Part shown: positions 17,462 to 25,599 of the stretch, piece after piece | Layout of the letters: each line of letters starts with the position of its first letter | Numbering within the stretch: position 1 is the stretch's first letter | NCBI RefSeq assembly: GCF_021432385.1 | Contig: NZ_JAEACT010000003.1 | Location: 62,001-126,000, forward strand | DNA length: 64,000 nt | From: Clostridium hydrogenum | GTDB lineage: Bacteria > Bacillota > Clostridia > Clostridiales > Clostridiaceae | Direction of reading: 5' to 3' | Position numbers and translations under genes: made by a program | Notes under the pieces: generated by a model | The model's database searches: none | The model's input: only the letters and a program-made list of their open reading frames with translations | Told to the model about the DNA's origin: nothing

Positions 17462-18104
17462 TTATTGCGAAGTAAGAGCATTCTGGAACATTAAATAACA
17501 TCAATAAATCTAAGAGGAATATTCTTAAAATCCTAAGAACTTTCAATAACTCACTAGCGTTCAAACAGATTGAAAATTCTAAGTCTTTTAAGAATATTCC
17601 TCTAAGATTTATAAGGTGTTATTTAAATCGTTCCAAAACACTCTTACTTCACAATTACAGTAGTTTAAGGTAAAAATTCCTCCGTACCTACGGAATTTTG
17701 GGCTAGTGCATAAGCTTTCATTTTTTACTAAATAATATGTTAAAAAATGCTAATTGGTATATTAATTAATCAGCTTATTTAAACATTTGGAAACAAAGAT
17801 GTAGTAGATTAATCAAAGAACCTTCGGCAGGTGTATGAAAAAAATGATGTTAGGGAATAGTGGCGAAAAAATTTCTAAAATAAAATTGTATAAAACTTAG
17901 TGGAAAATTTTTTAAAGCTTTAGAGCCTTAGATTGTCTGAGCGTTTTTTTGCGAGTTATCGAAAGCTCTTAAGCTTTAAAAAATTTGCCGCTTAGTTTTA
18001 TTAATTTTATTTAGGATTTTGAGCCGCTATTCACTAACATCATTTTTCTACGCCTACCAAAGGTTATTTGATTTTGCACTACACTTTGCTTCGCAATATT
18101 TAAA
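17458..18104. repeat. Compound palindromic region with AATTATTGCGAA ends
   Basis: The 690-base gap between the cyclase and cfa holds two inverted repeats and no supported gene. First: 17468-17640, arms AAGAGCATTCTGGAAC, TCTAAGAGGAATATTCTTA and their complements. Second: about 17815-18070, arms AACCTTCGGCAGGTGTATGA, AAAAATGATGTTAGGGAATAG and complements, with AAGCTTTAAAAAATT pairs inside. The outer ends ATTATTGCGAAG (17461) and CTTCGCAATATTTAAAA (18088) match those of the elements at 10718 and 46608. Confidence 0.78.
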
Positions 18105-18148
18105 AGTTTCAAACCAATTAGCCTTGCTTCAATAACTCCTTAAGACGA

Positions 18149-19327
18149 CTATAAATACATGTAGTCTCTTGTCCAAGGAATGTCGTTGTTTAATCCCTTT
18201 GTAAATAGGAATTGATGAATATCTATGTTTCCACAATTAAACGATGCAGCACAAGCATTTAAGTACATTCTCCACATTCTTATGAAAACTTCATCTTTGC
18301 TCTTTCTTATTTCTGGAAGTGCATTTTCAAAATTTCTTGACCAATTTTCAAGTGTTCTTCCATAATGCCTTCTTAAACTTTCTACATCTACAAGGTAAAA
18401 ACCATCTTTAGTTAAACTATTTATAAGCTGGGAAACTGCTGGAACATATCCCCCTGGGAAAATGTACTTATTAATCCAACTGTTTGTACCACCTTCTTTT
18501 ACTCCTGTTATGCAGTGAAGAAGTGAAATTCCACCTTTATTGAGTAATTTATTAACAGTATCAAAATACTCCTGAATATTATCTTTACCAACATGTTCAA
18601 CCATGCCGACACTTACAACTCTATCAAAAGTTCTATTTTTAATTTCCCTATAATCAGTTAGAATAACTTCAACACTATTTTCTAGACCTTCTCTTTTTAT
18701 TCTTTCTTTATCTGCCTCAAATTGTTCTTTACTTAAAGTTACACCAACAGCTTTCACTTTATACTTCTTAGCGGCTGTTATTATTAATTCTCCCCAACCA
18801 CAGCCTATATCCAATAGAGTTTGTCCTTCTTTTAGTGATAATTTTTTAAGAATATGTTCCACTTTATTTTGCTGTGCTTCTTTAAGGGTAGTATTTTCAT
18901 TTTTAAAATATCCACATGAATATGTCATTGTTTCATCAAGCCAAAGCTTGTAAAAATCATTACCAATATCATAATGATAATGTATATCTTCTTTACTCTT
19001 TTTTATGTTATTAGGGATAATTTTTATAAGCTTTTGATATTTTACACCATTACTCATAAAGCTTTCTTTATTATTATAAAGGGATTCTATAACTTCTTGA
19101 ACATTTCCATCAATATCAAGTTTGCCTGTCATATAAGCTTCTCCTAATGTATTAAAGGGATCAGATATAACTCCTCCCTTGGGAATTACTTCATTAAAAA
19201 TTACAGTAAATTTACTTTCTCCAGCACCATAATGTTCTACTTCACCATCCCAATATTTTATATCACATGGTTCAGAAAATAAATTTTTAAATAAAGTTTT
19301 ATAAAATATTTTATCAGTACTTATCAT
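18149..19327 (-). CDS. cfa: Cyclopropane-fatty-acyl-phospholipid synthase
   Basis: Transfers a methylene group from S-adenosylmethionine to double bonds of membrane phospholipid acyl chains. The 392-residue protein has the N-terminal lipid-binding part and the methyltransferase domain with HYDIGNDFYKLWLDETMTYSCGYF, the SAM-binding LLDIGCGWGEL, VGVTLSKEQ and the SVGMVEHVG and FPGGYVPA motifs. Length is typical. It is 31 bases behind a MarR-type regulator gene and probably in the same operon. Confidence 0.94.
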   Translation of the reverse strand: MISTDKIFYKTLFKNLFSEPCDIKYWDGEVEHYGAGESKFTVIFNEVIPKGGVISDPFNTLGEAYMTGKLDIDGNVQEVIESLYNNKESFMSNGVKYQKLIKIIPNNIKKSKEDIHYHYDIGNDFYKLWLDETMTYSCGYFKNENTTLKEAQQNKVEHILKKLSLKEGQTLLDIGCGWGELIITAAKKYKVKAVGVTLSKEQFEADKERIKREGLENSVEVILTDYREIKNRTFDRVVSVGMVEHVGKDNIQEYFDTVNKLLNKGGISLLHCITGVKEGGTNSWINKYIFPGGYVPAVSQLINSLTKDGFYLVDVESLRRHYGRTLENWSRNFENALPEIRKSKDEVFIRMWRMYLNACAASFNCGNIDIHQFLFTKGLNNDIPWTRDYMYL

Positions 19328-19358
19328 GTATATTTTGCCTCCTAATTTGAATATTTTA

Positions 19359-19805
19359 TTAATTAATTTTTATTAATAGCTTCTTCATGTTCTCTAAAGT
19401 ATCCTTTAAAAGTTCAATATCTTTACTATCAGCTTTTCCAAGCTTCAGAGCAAAAGATTTTCTTAGTTCTTCTTCATATATTTGAACAAATTTAAGTCCT
19501 TTTTCTGTTAATTTTACATATATTATTCTTCTATCTGCTTCATCAAAAGCTCTTTCTACAAAACCAATCTTAACTAATTTATCCACCCAACATGTAACAT
19601 TGGGCTTGGGTGCTGAAAGAATTTTACTAAGCTCTGTAATATTTATTTTTTCTTGATTTTTTATACAATATATTACTATTATATGTGCTCTTGCTATACC
19701 ATTTTCTTTCAATAAAATATCTCCAACATTTAATATTACCTTTGAAAAAACAGGTATTACAGAAAAAATATCATTAAATAATTCATTCATCAAATTATTA
19801 TCCAT
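19359..19805 (-). CDS. MarR-family transcriptional regulator
   Basis: A 148-residue winged-helix protein. The recognition region INITELSKILSAPKPNVTCW and the wing (RAFDEADRRIIYVKLTEKG) are clear. ATG 19805 is chosen because GAGGAG lies eight bases upstream; the in-frame TTG 19820 is part of that site. As first gene before cfa, it may control cyclopropane synthesis and itself. Confidence 0.88.
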   Translation of the reverse strand: MDNNLMNELFNDIFSVIPVFSKVILNVGDILLKENGIARAHIIVIYCIKNQEKINITELSKILSAPKPNVTCWVDKLVKIGFVERAFDEADRRIIYVKLTEKGLKFVQIYEEELRKSFALKLGKADSKDIELLKDTLENMKKLLIKIN

Positions 19806-19971
19806 TAATAAACTCCTCAAAATTTAATTACAATATGTAACTATTATATATTATAACAATACTTTAGTTAAAAATGCAAATGTTTCATATCCAGTATTAA
19901 CGAGTTACAGTTTCTTGTATTACACAAAATTATTTCTCAATTTGGACTTATTATTTTTTTTAATGCCTAAA

Positions 19972-19999
19972 AAAAACACCAGCAACCGTGCTGGTGTTA
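19972..19999 (-). terminator. Intrinsic terminator
   Basis: ACACCAGCA and TGCTGGTGT stem followed on the minus strand by eight T. It closes a transcript reading leftward from the 20.1 kb region, either from the holin-like gene or from a short independent RNA. Confidence 0.88.
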
Positions 20000-20101
20000 T
20001 AAAGAGGAGGACTCTTATTTAGTACTTTTTGATGGATACTTCATATTAATGTAGTTAGGATTGAAGCATTCACCTATATAACTTATCACAAATTTATTAT
20101 A
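19972..20101 (-). ncRNA. Candidate small RNA or tiny mRNA with CCUCCUC motif
   Basis: A TATAAT box at 20101-20096 and the terminator at 19999-19972 would bound a transcript of about 120 bases. It contains CCTCCTCTTT (20010-20001), complementary to a ribosome-binding site, just before the terminator hairpin, as in several Firmicute regulatory RNAs. A GTG-started frame of 24 codons (20089-20015, beginning ISYIGECFN after the start) has no ribosome site. No good -35 box is seen, so this may only be the 3' end of the holin-like mRNA. Confidence 0.3.
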
Positions 20102-20180
20102 CAAAATATTTGTGTATTAAAAGTTTAGTTTATTAAAACATTTTGTAAATAAATTTTCACTTTTAGCATTTTATTCTGAT

Positions 20181-20624
20181 TTAATTTTTAGCTTGTACTT
20201 TTGAAGAATGACCTAAATCGTTGACAGCATTTTTTATTGCTGCATCTATAAGCTGCCTTTTGTTTTCATCCATTTCAATATTTAACTCTTTAATCACACT
20301 TAAAACAACACTTTCTGCAACTTTTTCTCTATCTGCCTTACATATATCACCTGTATGATACAGTTCCTCTGCATCACCAACTGCAATTTGTGCCCACTTT
20401 TCTATTACTTGCAATGCACCAACCGCTGGATTGCCAGGTAAAACTTCATTAACAGTATCTATTATCTTATCCGACGTGTCTACAACTTTTCTAACATCCA
20501 ATAAGACACTCGTAACATCTATTCCCTTTTTTTTAAGGTACGGAAATAAAAACATTATAGTTCCAATCACTCCGCCTACAACACCAAATATTATTGACAA
20601 TGTTGCAATTTCGATACTAGTCAT
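20181..20624 (-). CDS. LLH-type phage holin-like membrane protein
   Basis: A 147-residue protein with one N-terminal membrane helix (about residues 6-28, LSIIFGVVGGVIGTIMFLF) and a soluble, helical C-terminal part (VEKWAQIAVGDAEELYHTG..., KREKVAESVVLSVIKELNIEMDENKRQLIDAAIK-like pattern) typical of the phage LL-H holin family. No lysin or other phage gene is nearby, so it is probably a solitary, domesticated or chromosomal member. The function here is not known. Confidence 0.6.
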   Translation of the reverse strand: MTSIEIATLSIIFGVVGGVIGTIMFLFPYLKKKGIDVTSVLLDVRKVVDTSDKIIDTVNEVLPGNPAVGALQVIEKWAQIAVGDAEELYHTGDICKADREKVAESVVLSVIKELNIEMDENKRQLIDAAIKNAVNDLGHSSKVQAKN

Positions 20625-20767
20625 AATACCATCTCCTAAAATATATTCTATTTTAAAAGCTGGAAAAGTTACCTAAGGCATATAAAAAAAGGCTATGTTG
20701 ACGAAGTATTACGCAAAAATATACGAAAGTTGCACTTATTATTTTTTTAAAATTCCTAAATTAGAAA

Positions 20768-21265
20768 TTAACTATTCAAAAGCCATACTGCACAATTTAA
20801 TATTCCTGCAAAGAACACCCAAATTATATAAGGTATCATAAGATATGCTGATACTTTATCAATTTTATAAAACTCAAAAGTTGTAAGCAATATAAATACA
20901 AACAAAATAAGTAATTCCAAAAATGCTAAACCATAAAGATTAAATCTAAAAAATATTATTGACCATATAAAATTTAAGCCAAGTTGTATTGCATATAAAA
21001 TAATTGCTTTTTTTACATCCTTACCTTGCTTTCCGCTAATCCATATCCTATAGAAAGCTATTGCCATTAAAAAATATAATATAAACCAAACTATTGGAAA
21101 TACATATCCTGGTGGTGAAAAAAAAGGCTTTTTTAAATTGCTATATCCCATTTTTCCTGCTCCACCTATAAAACCGCTTAAAGCGCCTATTCCTTCTGTA
21201 ACTATAATGCTTATAAGCAAACCTGGTATATTTTTTTCACCATTAACCTCTAAAATATTCTTCAC
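20768..21265 (-). CDS. TspO/MBR family tryptophan-rich sensory protein
   Basis: A 165-residue membrane protein with five hydrophobic helices. KKPFFSPPGYVFPIVWFILYFLM in helix 1-2 (shortened motif KPFFSPPGYVFPIVW), LNFIWSIIFF, and PYIIWVFFAGILN match TspO, which binds porphyrins and other ligands. GTG 21265 is preferred: AGGGGG lies nine bases upstream and gives the normal family length; the open frame to 21331 lies in repeat DNA. Confidence 0.87.
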   Translation of the reverse strand: MKNILEVNGEKNIPGLLISIIVTEGIGALSGFIGGAGKMGYSNLKKPFFSPPGYVFPIVWFILYFLMAIAFYRIWISGKQGKDVKKAIILYAIQLGLNFIWSIIFFRFNLYGLAFLELLILFVFILLTTFEFYKIDKVSAYLMIPYIIWVFFAGILNCAVWLLNS

Positions 21266-21296
21266 AATTACATTCCCCCTTGTATATGTTTGTAGA

Positions 21297-21650
21297 TATA
21301 TTACTTGAAAAATCGAAATTACAAATGCCAAGTTTATCCTTATAAATTACAATTTTTAGAGCAGAGTACAAAGTACAAAGTACAGAGTACAAAGAAGGAT
21401 GATTTACCTTTCGTTTTACTCATGCAAATCTTAAACTTAAATGGTGTCAGCTTCGCTGAGCGCCATCAATAGCGCAATTGCGTAGCAATAAAAAAATAAG
21501 TTTTTAGATTTTTCGTAGTGATAACGGAGAAAAATCCTCCTTCATTGTACTCTGTACTTTGTACTTTGGCTTCTCCTCGACAAATTGTAATTTAACAGGA
21601 TGAATTTGGTATAAGCAATTTCAATTTTTCAAATTGCTTATCTATATTTA
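21297..21650. repeat. Multi-branched palindrome, family B, copy 3
   Basis: Inverted relative to the copy at 11990. Left: TTGAAAAATCGAAATTAC, AAATTACAATTT, then heptamer units CAAAGTACAAAGTACAGAG; right: TGTACTCTGTACTTTGTACT, then AAATTGTAATTTAACAGGAT and GCAATTTCAATTTTTCAAAT. Core hairpins include GCGCAATTGCGTAGCAAT and GTGTCAGCTTCGCTGAGCGC. It fills the gap between TspO and the thi operon end. Confidence 0.83.
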
Positions 21651-21688
21651 TTATTACTACTATTTTATAAATTAAATCACTATTTTAT

Positions 21689-21725
21689 AAAAAAAATTGG
21701 ACAAGGCAGAGTGCCTTATCCAATT
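21689..21725 (-). terminator. Terminator of the thi transport operon
   Basis: AATTGGATAAGGCA and TGCCTTGTCCAATT pair around a three-base loop, followed on the minus strand by eight T. It starts at the stop codon of the ABC ATPase gene. Confidence 0.92.
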
Positions 21726-22474
21726 CATAATAATTGTATTATTTCTTGTTTTATATCAAGTAATTCTTTAGTAAATAATCTTTTAATTTTATCCTCTTTA
21801 TAAAATTCTAAATTTATTTCTTTTTTTATTATTCCCGGCTTTGAAGATAATACATATATTTTATCAGATAAAAATATTGCCTCTTCAATGTCATGTGTTA
21901 TAAAAAGTATGGTTCTCTCAACCATCTTTTTCATTTCTAAAATCCATTTTTGCATATTGCCCTTTGTTATGGAATCTAAAGCTCCAAAAGGTTCATCAAG
22001 AAGCATTATTTCCTCAGATGAAAGAAAGGTTCTAAGAAAGCTAGCTCTTTGTTTCATTCCTCCAGAAAGCTCATATGGATATTTATTTTCATAGCCTTGA
22101 AGCCCCATAAGCTTAATATATTCATATGCTTTTTGTCTTGATTCTTTCTTATTGGAACCTTTTATGTCTAAAGGAAGGACTACATTGTTCATAATAGTTT
22201 TCCATGGCAATAGTAAATCTTTTTGCTGCATATACCCTATATTGCCTAAAACCATAATACTTCCAGCATCCTTATTAATTAGTCTCGCTATTATATTGAA
22301 CAAGGTGCTTTTTCCACAGCCACTTGGTCCAAGTATGGAAACAAATTCTCCCTTCCTAACATCAATTGAAATGTTCTCAAGTATAGTTTTATTATCGAAA
22401 CTTTTAGTTATATTTTTTAAACTAATTACTATATCCTTATCATTATTGTGGCAAGAATTCGTTTGTGAATGCAT
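21725..22474 (-). CDS. thiZ: ABC transporter ATP-binding protein, thiamine-precursor uptake
   Basis: A 249-residue nitrate/taurine/HMP-type ATPase. Walker [11 protein letters not shown]-loop MQQKD, signature [18 protein letters not shown], Walker [13 protein letters not shown] and the switch FITHDIEEA are all present. Start ATG 22474 is 13 bases behind AAGGAG, rather far, so the true start could lie a little downstream. It overlaps the end of thiY by 32 bases. Together with ThiX and ThiY it would import a pyrimidine precursor of thiamine. Confidence 0.87.
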   Translation of the reverse strand: MHSQTNSCHNNDKDIVISLKNITKSFDNKTILENISIDVRKGEFVSILGPSGCGKSTLFNIIARLINKDAGSIMVLGNIGYMQQKDLLLPWKTIMNNVVLPLDIKGSNKKESRQKAYEYIKLMGLQGYENKYPYELSGGMKQRASFLRTFLSSEEIMLLDEPFGALDSITKGNMQKWILEMKKMVERTILFITHDIEEAIFLSDKIYVLSSKPGIIKKEINLEFYKEDKIKRLFTKELLDIKQEIIQLL

Positions 22475-23450
22475 CTTTCGAATTTAACTCCTTTTTAATC
22501 AATCCTTTTTCCTTCAAGAATTTTGCATATCTATCCCATACTTCTGCCTTTTCAATTCCCCATTTTGGCGCATCTGCAATATAATGAGTTGCCATATATT
22601 TTTGACTTTCTACAGCTAATTTTTCATTTATCTCTGGAGCATATGAACAAAGTATTTTGGCACTTTCCTCTGGATTTTTTATTGCATACTGATATCCTTC
22701 CTCAGTAGCTTTCAAGAATTTTTTTACCTTTTCAGGATTTCCATTTATCATTTTATCGTTTGTTATTAAAATAGGTGTATAATAATCAAGCGCAGGATCC
22801 AAATCCTTAACTGGTATATAATTCAAGTCAATGCCTTTTAGCTTTGCATCAATCCCTGTCCAGCCTTCAAAAATCCATTCAAAATCTATATTTTTCTTTG
22901 TTCCTGCAAAAAAATCATCATTTCCTGTATTCACTATCTTAAGCTTGCTAAAATCAGCTCCGTTTTTCTCCATAACTGCCTTTAGCACAGCCGATTCTGA
23001 TGGTGAACCCCATCCACCATAAACTTTTCCTTCAAAATCTTTAACAGTTTTTATATTTTTACTCTTTGGTGAAGCAAAACCAGATGTATTATGTTCCATT
23101 AAAGTGGCAATTGATTTAACAGGCAATGGTGAATCACCAGTAAGTGCATAAGTTACATCCTCTTGGTAACTTACACCAAAGTCTCCCTTTCCAGCAGCTA
23201 TGAGCGTTGTAACTGCTGTATCTCCAGGCTGCTGCACTTTAACATCTAAGCCTTCTTTTTTGTAGTAACCCTTCTTTAAAGCTACATATATACCTGTATG
23301 ATTTGTATTTGGTGTCCAGTCCAATATAACAGTGGTTTTATCTAAAGTTTTATTTGTGCCTTCCTTTGCATTACTAGCCCCGCATCCAGAAAATACTACT
23401 ACACTTATCATTAATGTTGCGAATAAAGCTACTATTTTATTTTTTTTCAC
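22443..23450 (-). CDS. thiY: ABC substrate-binding lipoprotein, NMT1/THI5-like (thiamine precursor)
   Basis: A 335-residue secreted lipoprotein: signal peptide with lipobox VVFSGCGA (Cys about residue 23). The mature part starts [20 protein letters not shown], a hallmark of ThiY/NMT1 proteins that bind hydroxymethylpyrimidine or formylaminopyrimidine, and has GWGSPSESA and the [10 protein letters not shown] segment. It sits in a TPP-riboswitch operon, which supports a thiamine-precursor ligand. ATG 23450 follows GGGAGGG. Confidence 0.9.
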   Translation of the reverse strand: MKKNKIVALFATLMISVVVFSGCGASNAKEGTNKTLDKTTVILDWTPNTNHTGIYVALKKGYYKKEGLDVKVQQPGDTAVTTLIAAGKGDFGVSYQEDVTYALTGDSPLPVKSIATLMEHNTSGFASPKSKNIKTVKDFEGKVYGGWGSPSESAVLKAVMEKNGADFSKLKIVNTGNDDFFAGTKKNIDFEWIFEGWTGIDAKLKGIDLNYIPVKDLDPALDYYTPILITNDKMINGNPEKVKKFLKATEEGYQYAIKNPEESAKILCSYAPEINEKLAVESQKYMATHYIADAPKWGIEKAEVWDRYAKFLKEKGLIKKELNSKDAFTNEFLPQ

Positions 23451-23471
23451 TGTAAATCCCTCCCTAATGTA

Positions 23472-24224
23472 TCATTTCCAATGTATTAATTTTTTACCTA
23501 TGAACTCTATAATATATATAATTAATATACTTACTACAACTATAACTAAAATTGCCGCAAAAACTTTATCCAAAGCATAGGCGCTTTTGGCTCTAACCAT
23601 ATATACACCTATGCCGCTGTCGCCTCCAAGCCATTCCCCTATTACTGAAGCCATTATCATATAAGTTGCTGCTATTTTTATTCCTGAAAATAAATTAACC
23701 ATAGCATAAGGAAGCTTTAAATGATAAAAAGTTTGAAATTTTGATGCTTTCATGGTTTTAAATAAATTAATATAATCCTTGTCAACTTTTTCAAATCCAT
23801 CCATAATGCTTATAACTATTGGGAAAAAACAAGTTATAATTACCACTATAATTTTAGGCATCGTCCCAAAACCAAACCATATTATAAACAATGGAGCAAT
23901 TGCTATCGTTGGTATTGTTTGAGAAATTATTAAAATTGGATAAATTGATTTTTTAACTATTTCAAAGCTGTCCATAAGAACTGCAAGTACAAAAGACAAA
24001 AATATTGATATAATAAAGCCTACAATAGATTCATATATGGTTACTTTTGTATTTTCAATTATTACATTAAAGTCACTTACAAGTGTTTTAACTATCTCTA
24101 TTGGTGACGGAACTATATATGCTGGGACCTTCTTTACTTCTACAATAACCTGCCAAAGTATTATGCATACAACTAAAGTAATTATGGGATATAATTTATT
24201 TTTGATACTTTCCAACTTTTTCAT
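23472..24224 (-). CDS. thiX: ABC transporter permease, thiamine-precursor uptake
   Basis: A 250-residue permease of the nitrate/taurine/HMP type with about six membrane helices and the EAA-like loop FKTMKASKFQTFYHLKLP. It starts inside the end of the MTH1187-family gene (29-base overlap) and is followed by thiY, so the three transport genes are in one operon. Confidence 0.88.
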   Translation of the reverse strand: MKKLESIKNKLYPIITLVVCIILWQVIVEVKKVPAYIVPSPIEIVKTLVSDFNVIIENTKVTIYESIVGFIISIFLSFVLAVLMDSFEIVKKSIYPILIISQTIPTIAIAPLFIIWFGFGTMPKIIVVIITCFFPIVISIMDGFEKVDKDYINLFKTMKASKFQTFYHLKLPYAMVNLFSGIKIAATYMIMASVIGEWLGGDSGIGVYMVRAKSAYALDKVFAAILVIVVVSILIIYIIEFIGKKLIHWK

Positions 24225-24486
24225 CCATAGTCACGCCTTCAGCTTTGTAATCTATTTTTACAACAGATGCAACTCTTGAAGCCCCTTCTTTAATACATAT
24301 ATCTTGTGCCTTTTTCACAATTTCCATAAGAGTATCTAAATCACCCTCCATAGTAGTTTCCATTGGCCCTACTATATGTTTAACACCTGTTGACTTTATA
24401 TATTCTATAACCTTGTCAACTACTGGATATATCCTCTCCTCAGGCACATTTGGGATTATTTGCAAACTAACATTTATTGATTTCAT
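24196..24486 (-). CDS. MTH1187-family thiamine-binding protein
   Basis: A 96-residue ferredoxin-fold protein of the MTH1187/DUF77 family: SLQIIPNVPEERIYPVVDKVI, GVKHIVGPMETTMEGDLDTLM. Family members bind thiamine or related pyrimidines. It overlaps the tatD-like gene by four bases and thiX by 29, all behind the TPP riboswitch. It may present or buffer the transported pyrimidine in the cytoplasm; this is inference. Confidence 0.88.
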   Translation of the reverse strand: MKSINVSLQIIPNVPEERIYPVVDKVIEYIKSTGVKHIVGPMETTMEGDLDTLMEIVKKAQDICIKEGASRVASVVKIDYKAEGVTMDEKVGKYQK

Positions 24487-25241
24487 AATTTTACTCCTTC
24501 TTTCTCTAACATTAATTTTAAATTTTGAAAAATTTCATTTCTTGTTTCCTCGTATGGAAGTCTTTTTATAGCTGAAATTTGCTTTACTATATTTTTTACT
24601 TCATGTGGATAACCATACTTACCATTTACCCATTCTAATGAAGTTGGTCCATCTGTTTCTGTTAAAATTTTATTTAAAGGTACCAATTTAACTATTTCTT
24701 CTGTCAAACTTGAGTAACCTATATCAACACTTATAGTAAAATAGCAACCATAATCTATTAATTTTTTTAATACTTCTAAATCTCCGCTGTACCAATGTAT
24801 TATTGGACTTTTTAATTCATACTCTTTTATATATGTAAGTATTTTCTCTTCTGCACCTTTAGTATGCATATTCGTAATTTTGTTATATTCTCTAGCCTTA
24901 CTTATAAAATATTCAAAAACACTTATCATACTAGGATATTTATCCTTTTCAGTTACCCAAACAAAATCTAGTCCTATTTCTCCAATAACCTTACATTCCC
25001 TTATGTAACTTTCAAACATATCCAATTTTTTATAATTATTATGTGCTTCCCAAGGATGAATTCCAAAGCAAGGTATTATATTTTTATTATCCTTACTAAG
25101 CTTTTTAGTGAAATTATAACTTTCAACATCCATAGAACAGCCAAGTGTAACTATGTTATCTTCTTTAATAATATGAAGAGCCTTTTCTAATTTTTCCTTA
25201 TCCTTAAAAAAGTCTAAATGATTATGTGCATCAACAAACAT
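24483..25241 (-). CDS. TatD-family metal-dependent hydrolase in the thi operon
   Basis: A 252-residue amidohydrolase-fold protein. Metal ligands are visible: DAHNHLD (His 6, His 8), GEIGLDF, NMHTKG, HWYSG and TETDGPT. TatD proteins are usually called DNases, but this one is the first gene of a TPP-riboswitch operon for thiamine-precursor uptake. A role in hydrolysing an imported precursor, as YlmB does in Bacillus, is a reasonable guess without direct evidence. Confidence 0.85.
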   Translation of the reverse strand: MFVDAHNHLDFFKDKEKLEKALHIIKEDNIVTLGCSMDVESYNFTKKLSKDNKNIIPCFGIHPWEAHNNYKKLDMFESYIRECKVIGEIGLDFVWVTEKDKYPSMISVFEYFISKAREYNKITNMHTKGAEEKILTYIKEYELKSPIIHWYSGDLEVLKKLIDYGCYFTISVDIGYSSLTEEIVKLVPLNKILTETDGPTSLEWVNGKYGYPHEVKNIVKQISAIKRLPYEETRNEIFQNLKLMLEKEGVKL

Positions 25242-25265
25242 ATTACGCTCCCTTTAATTTTAAGC

Positions 25266-25299
25266 AAAATAAAGAGCGCTACTTTTAAAAATAGCGCTC
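25266..25299 (-). terminator. Terminator of the TPP riboswitch
   Basis: GAGCGCTA and TAGCGCTC pair around a ten-base loop, then TTTATTTT on the minus strand, 25 bases before the tatD-like start codon. Confidence 0.9.
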
Positions 25300-25320
25300 A
25301 TGTATTCTACATGTGAATTA

Positions 25321-25407
25321 AGCTTTCCTTCGTCGGTGTTATCCGCATCAGGTTCAAAGGGTTAAAGTTTTAAAAACCTCTCTCAGCCAAAAATGGCACC
25401 CCCAGCA
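25321..25407 (-). ncRNA. TPP riboswitch (thi box)
   Basis: On the minus strand the aptamer core is complete: GGGGGTGCC, GGCTGAGAG, ACCCTTTGAACCTGATGCGG, ATAACACCGACG and AAGGAAAGC. It should switch off the tatD-like/MTH1187/thiXYZ operon when thiamine pyrophosphate is bound. Confidence 0.97.
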
Positions 25408-25465
25408 CTAAAAACAATATTAATTAATAACAAGTACATGTTAACATTAATCTTACATTTTGTAA

Positions 25466-25494
25466 ACAAAAAATTTTTATAATCTATATTTATC
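25466..25494. repeat. 29-bp direct repeat flanking the IS, left copy
   Basis: ACAAAAAATTTTTATAATCT followed by ATATTTATC; identical to 27140-27168. Probable target-site duplication of the insertion sequence. Confidence 0.9.
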
Positions 25495-25599
25495 TATGAT
25501 TGAAAAGTGATAATGTCTTAGTGTACCACATTTGATTATGTCCCAAAAAATAAAATTTATAGTATAATAAACCTCATTGCTAGAAATGAGGAGGACATA

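Noticed and set aside
21361..21585. CRISPR array, because of the short tandem units
   Set aside because: Units are only 7 bp with no spacers, arranged in complementary arms, and no cas genes are present.
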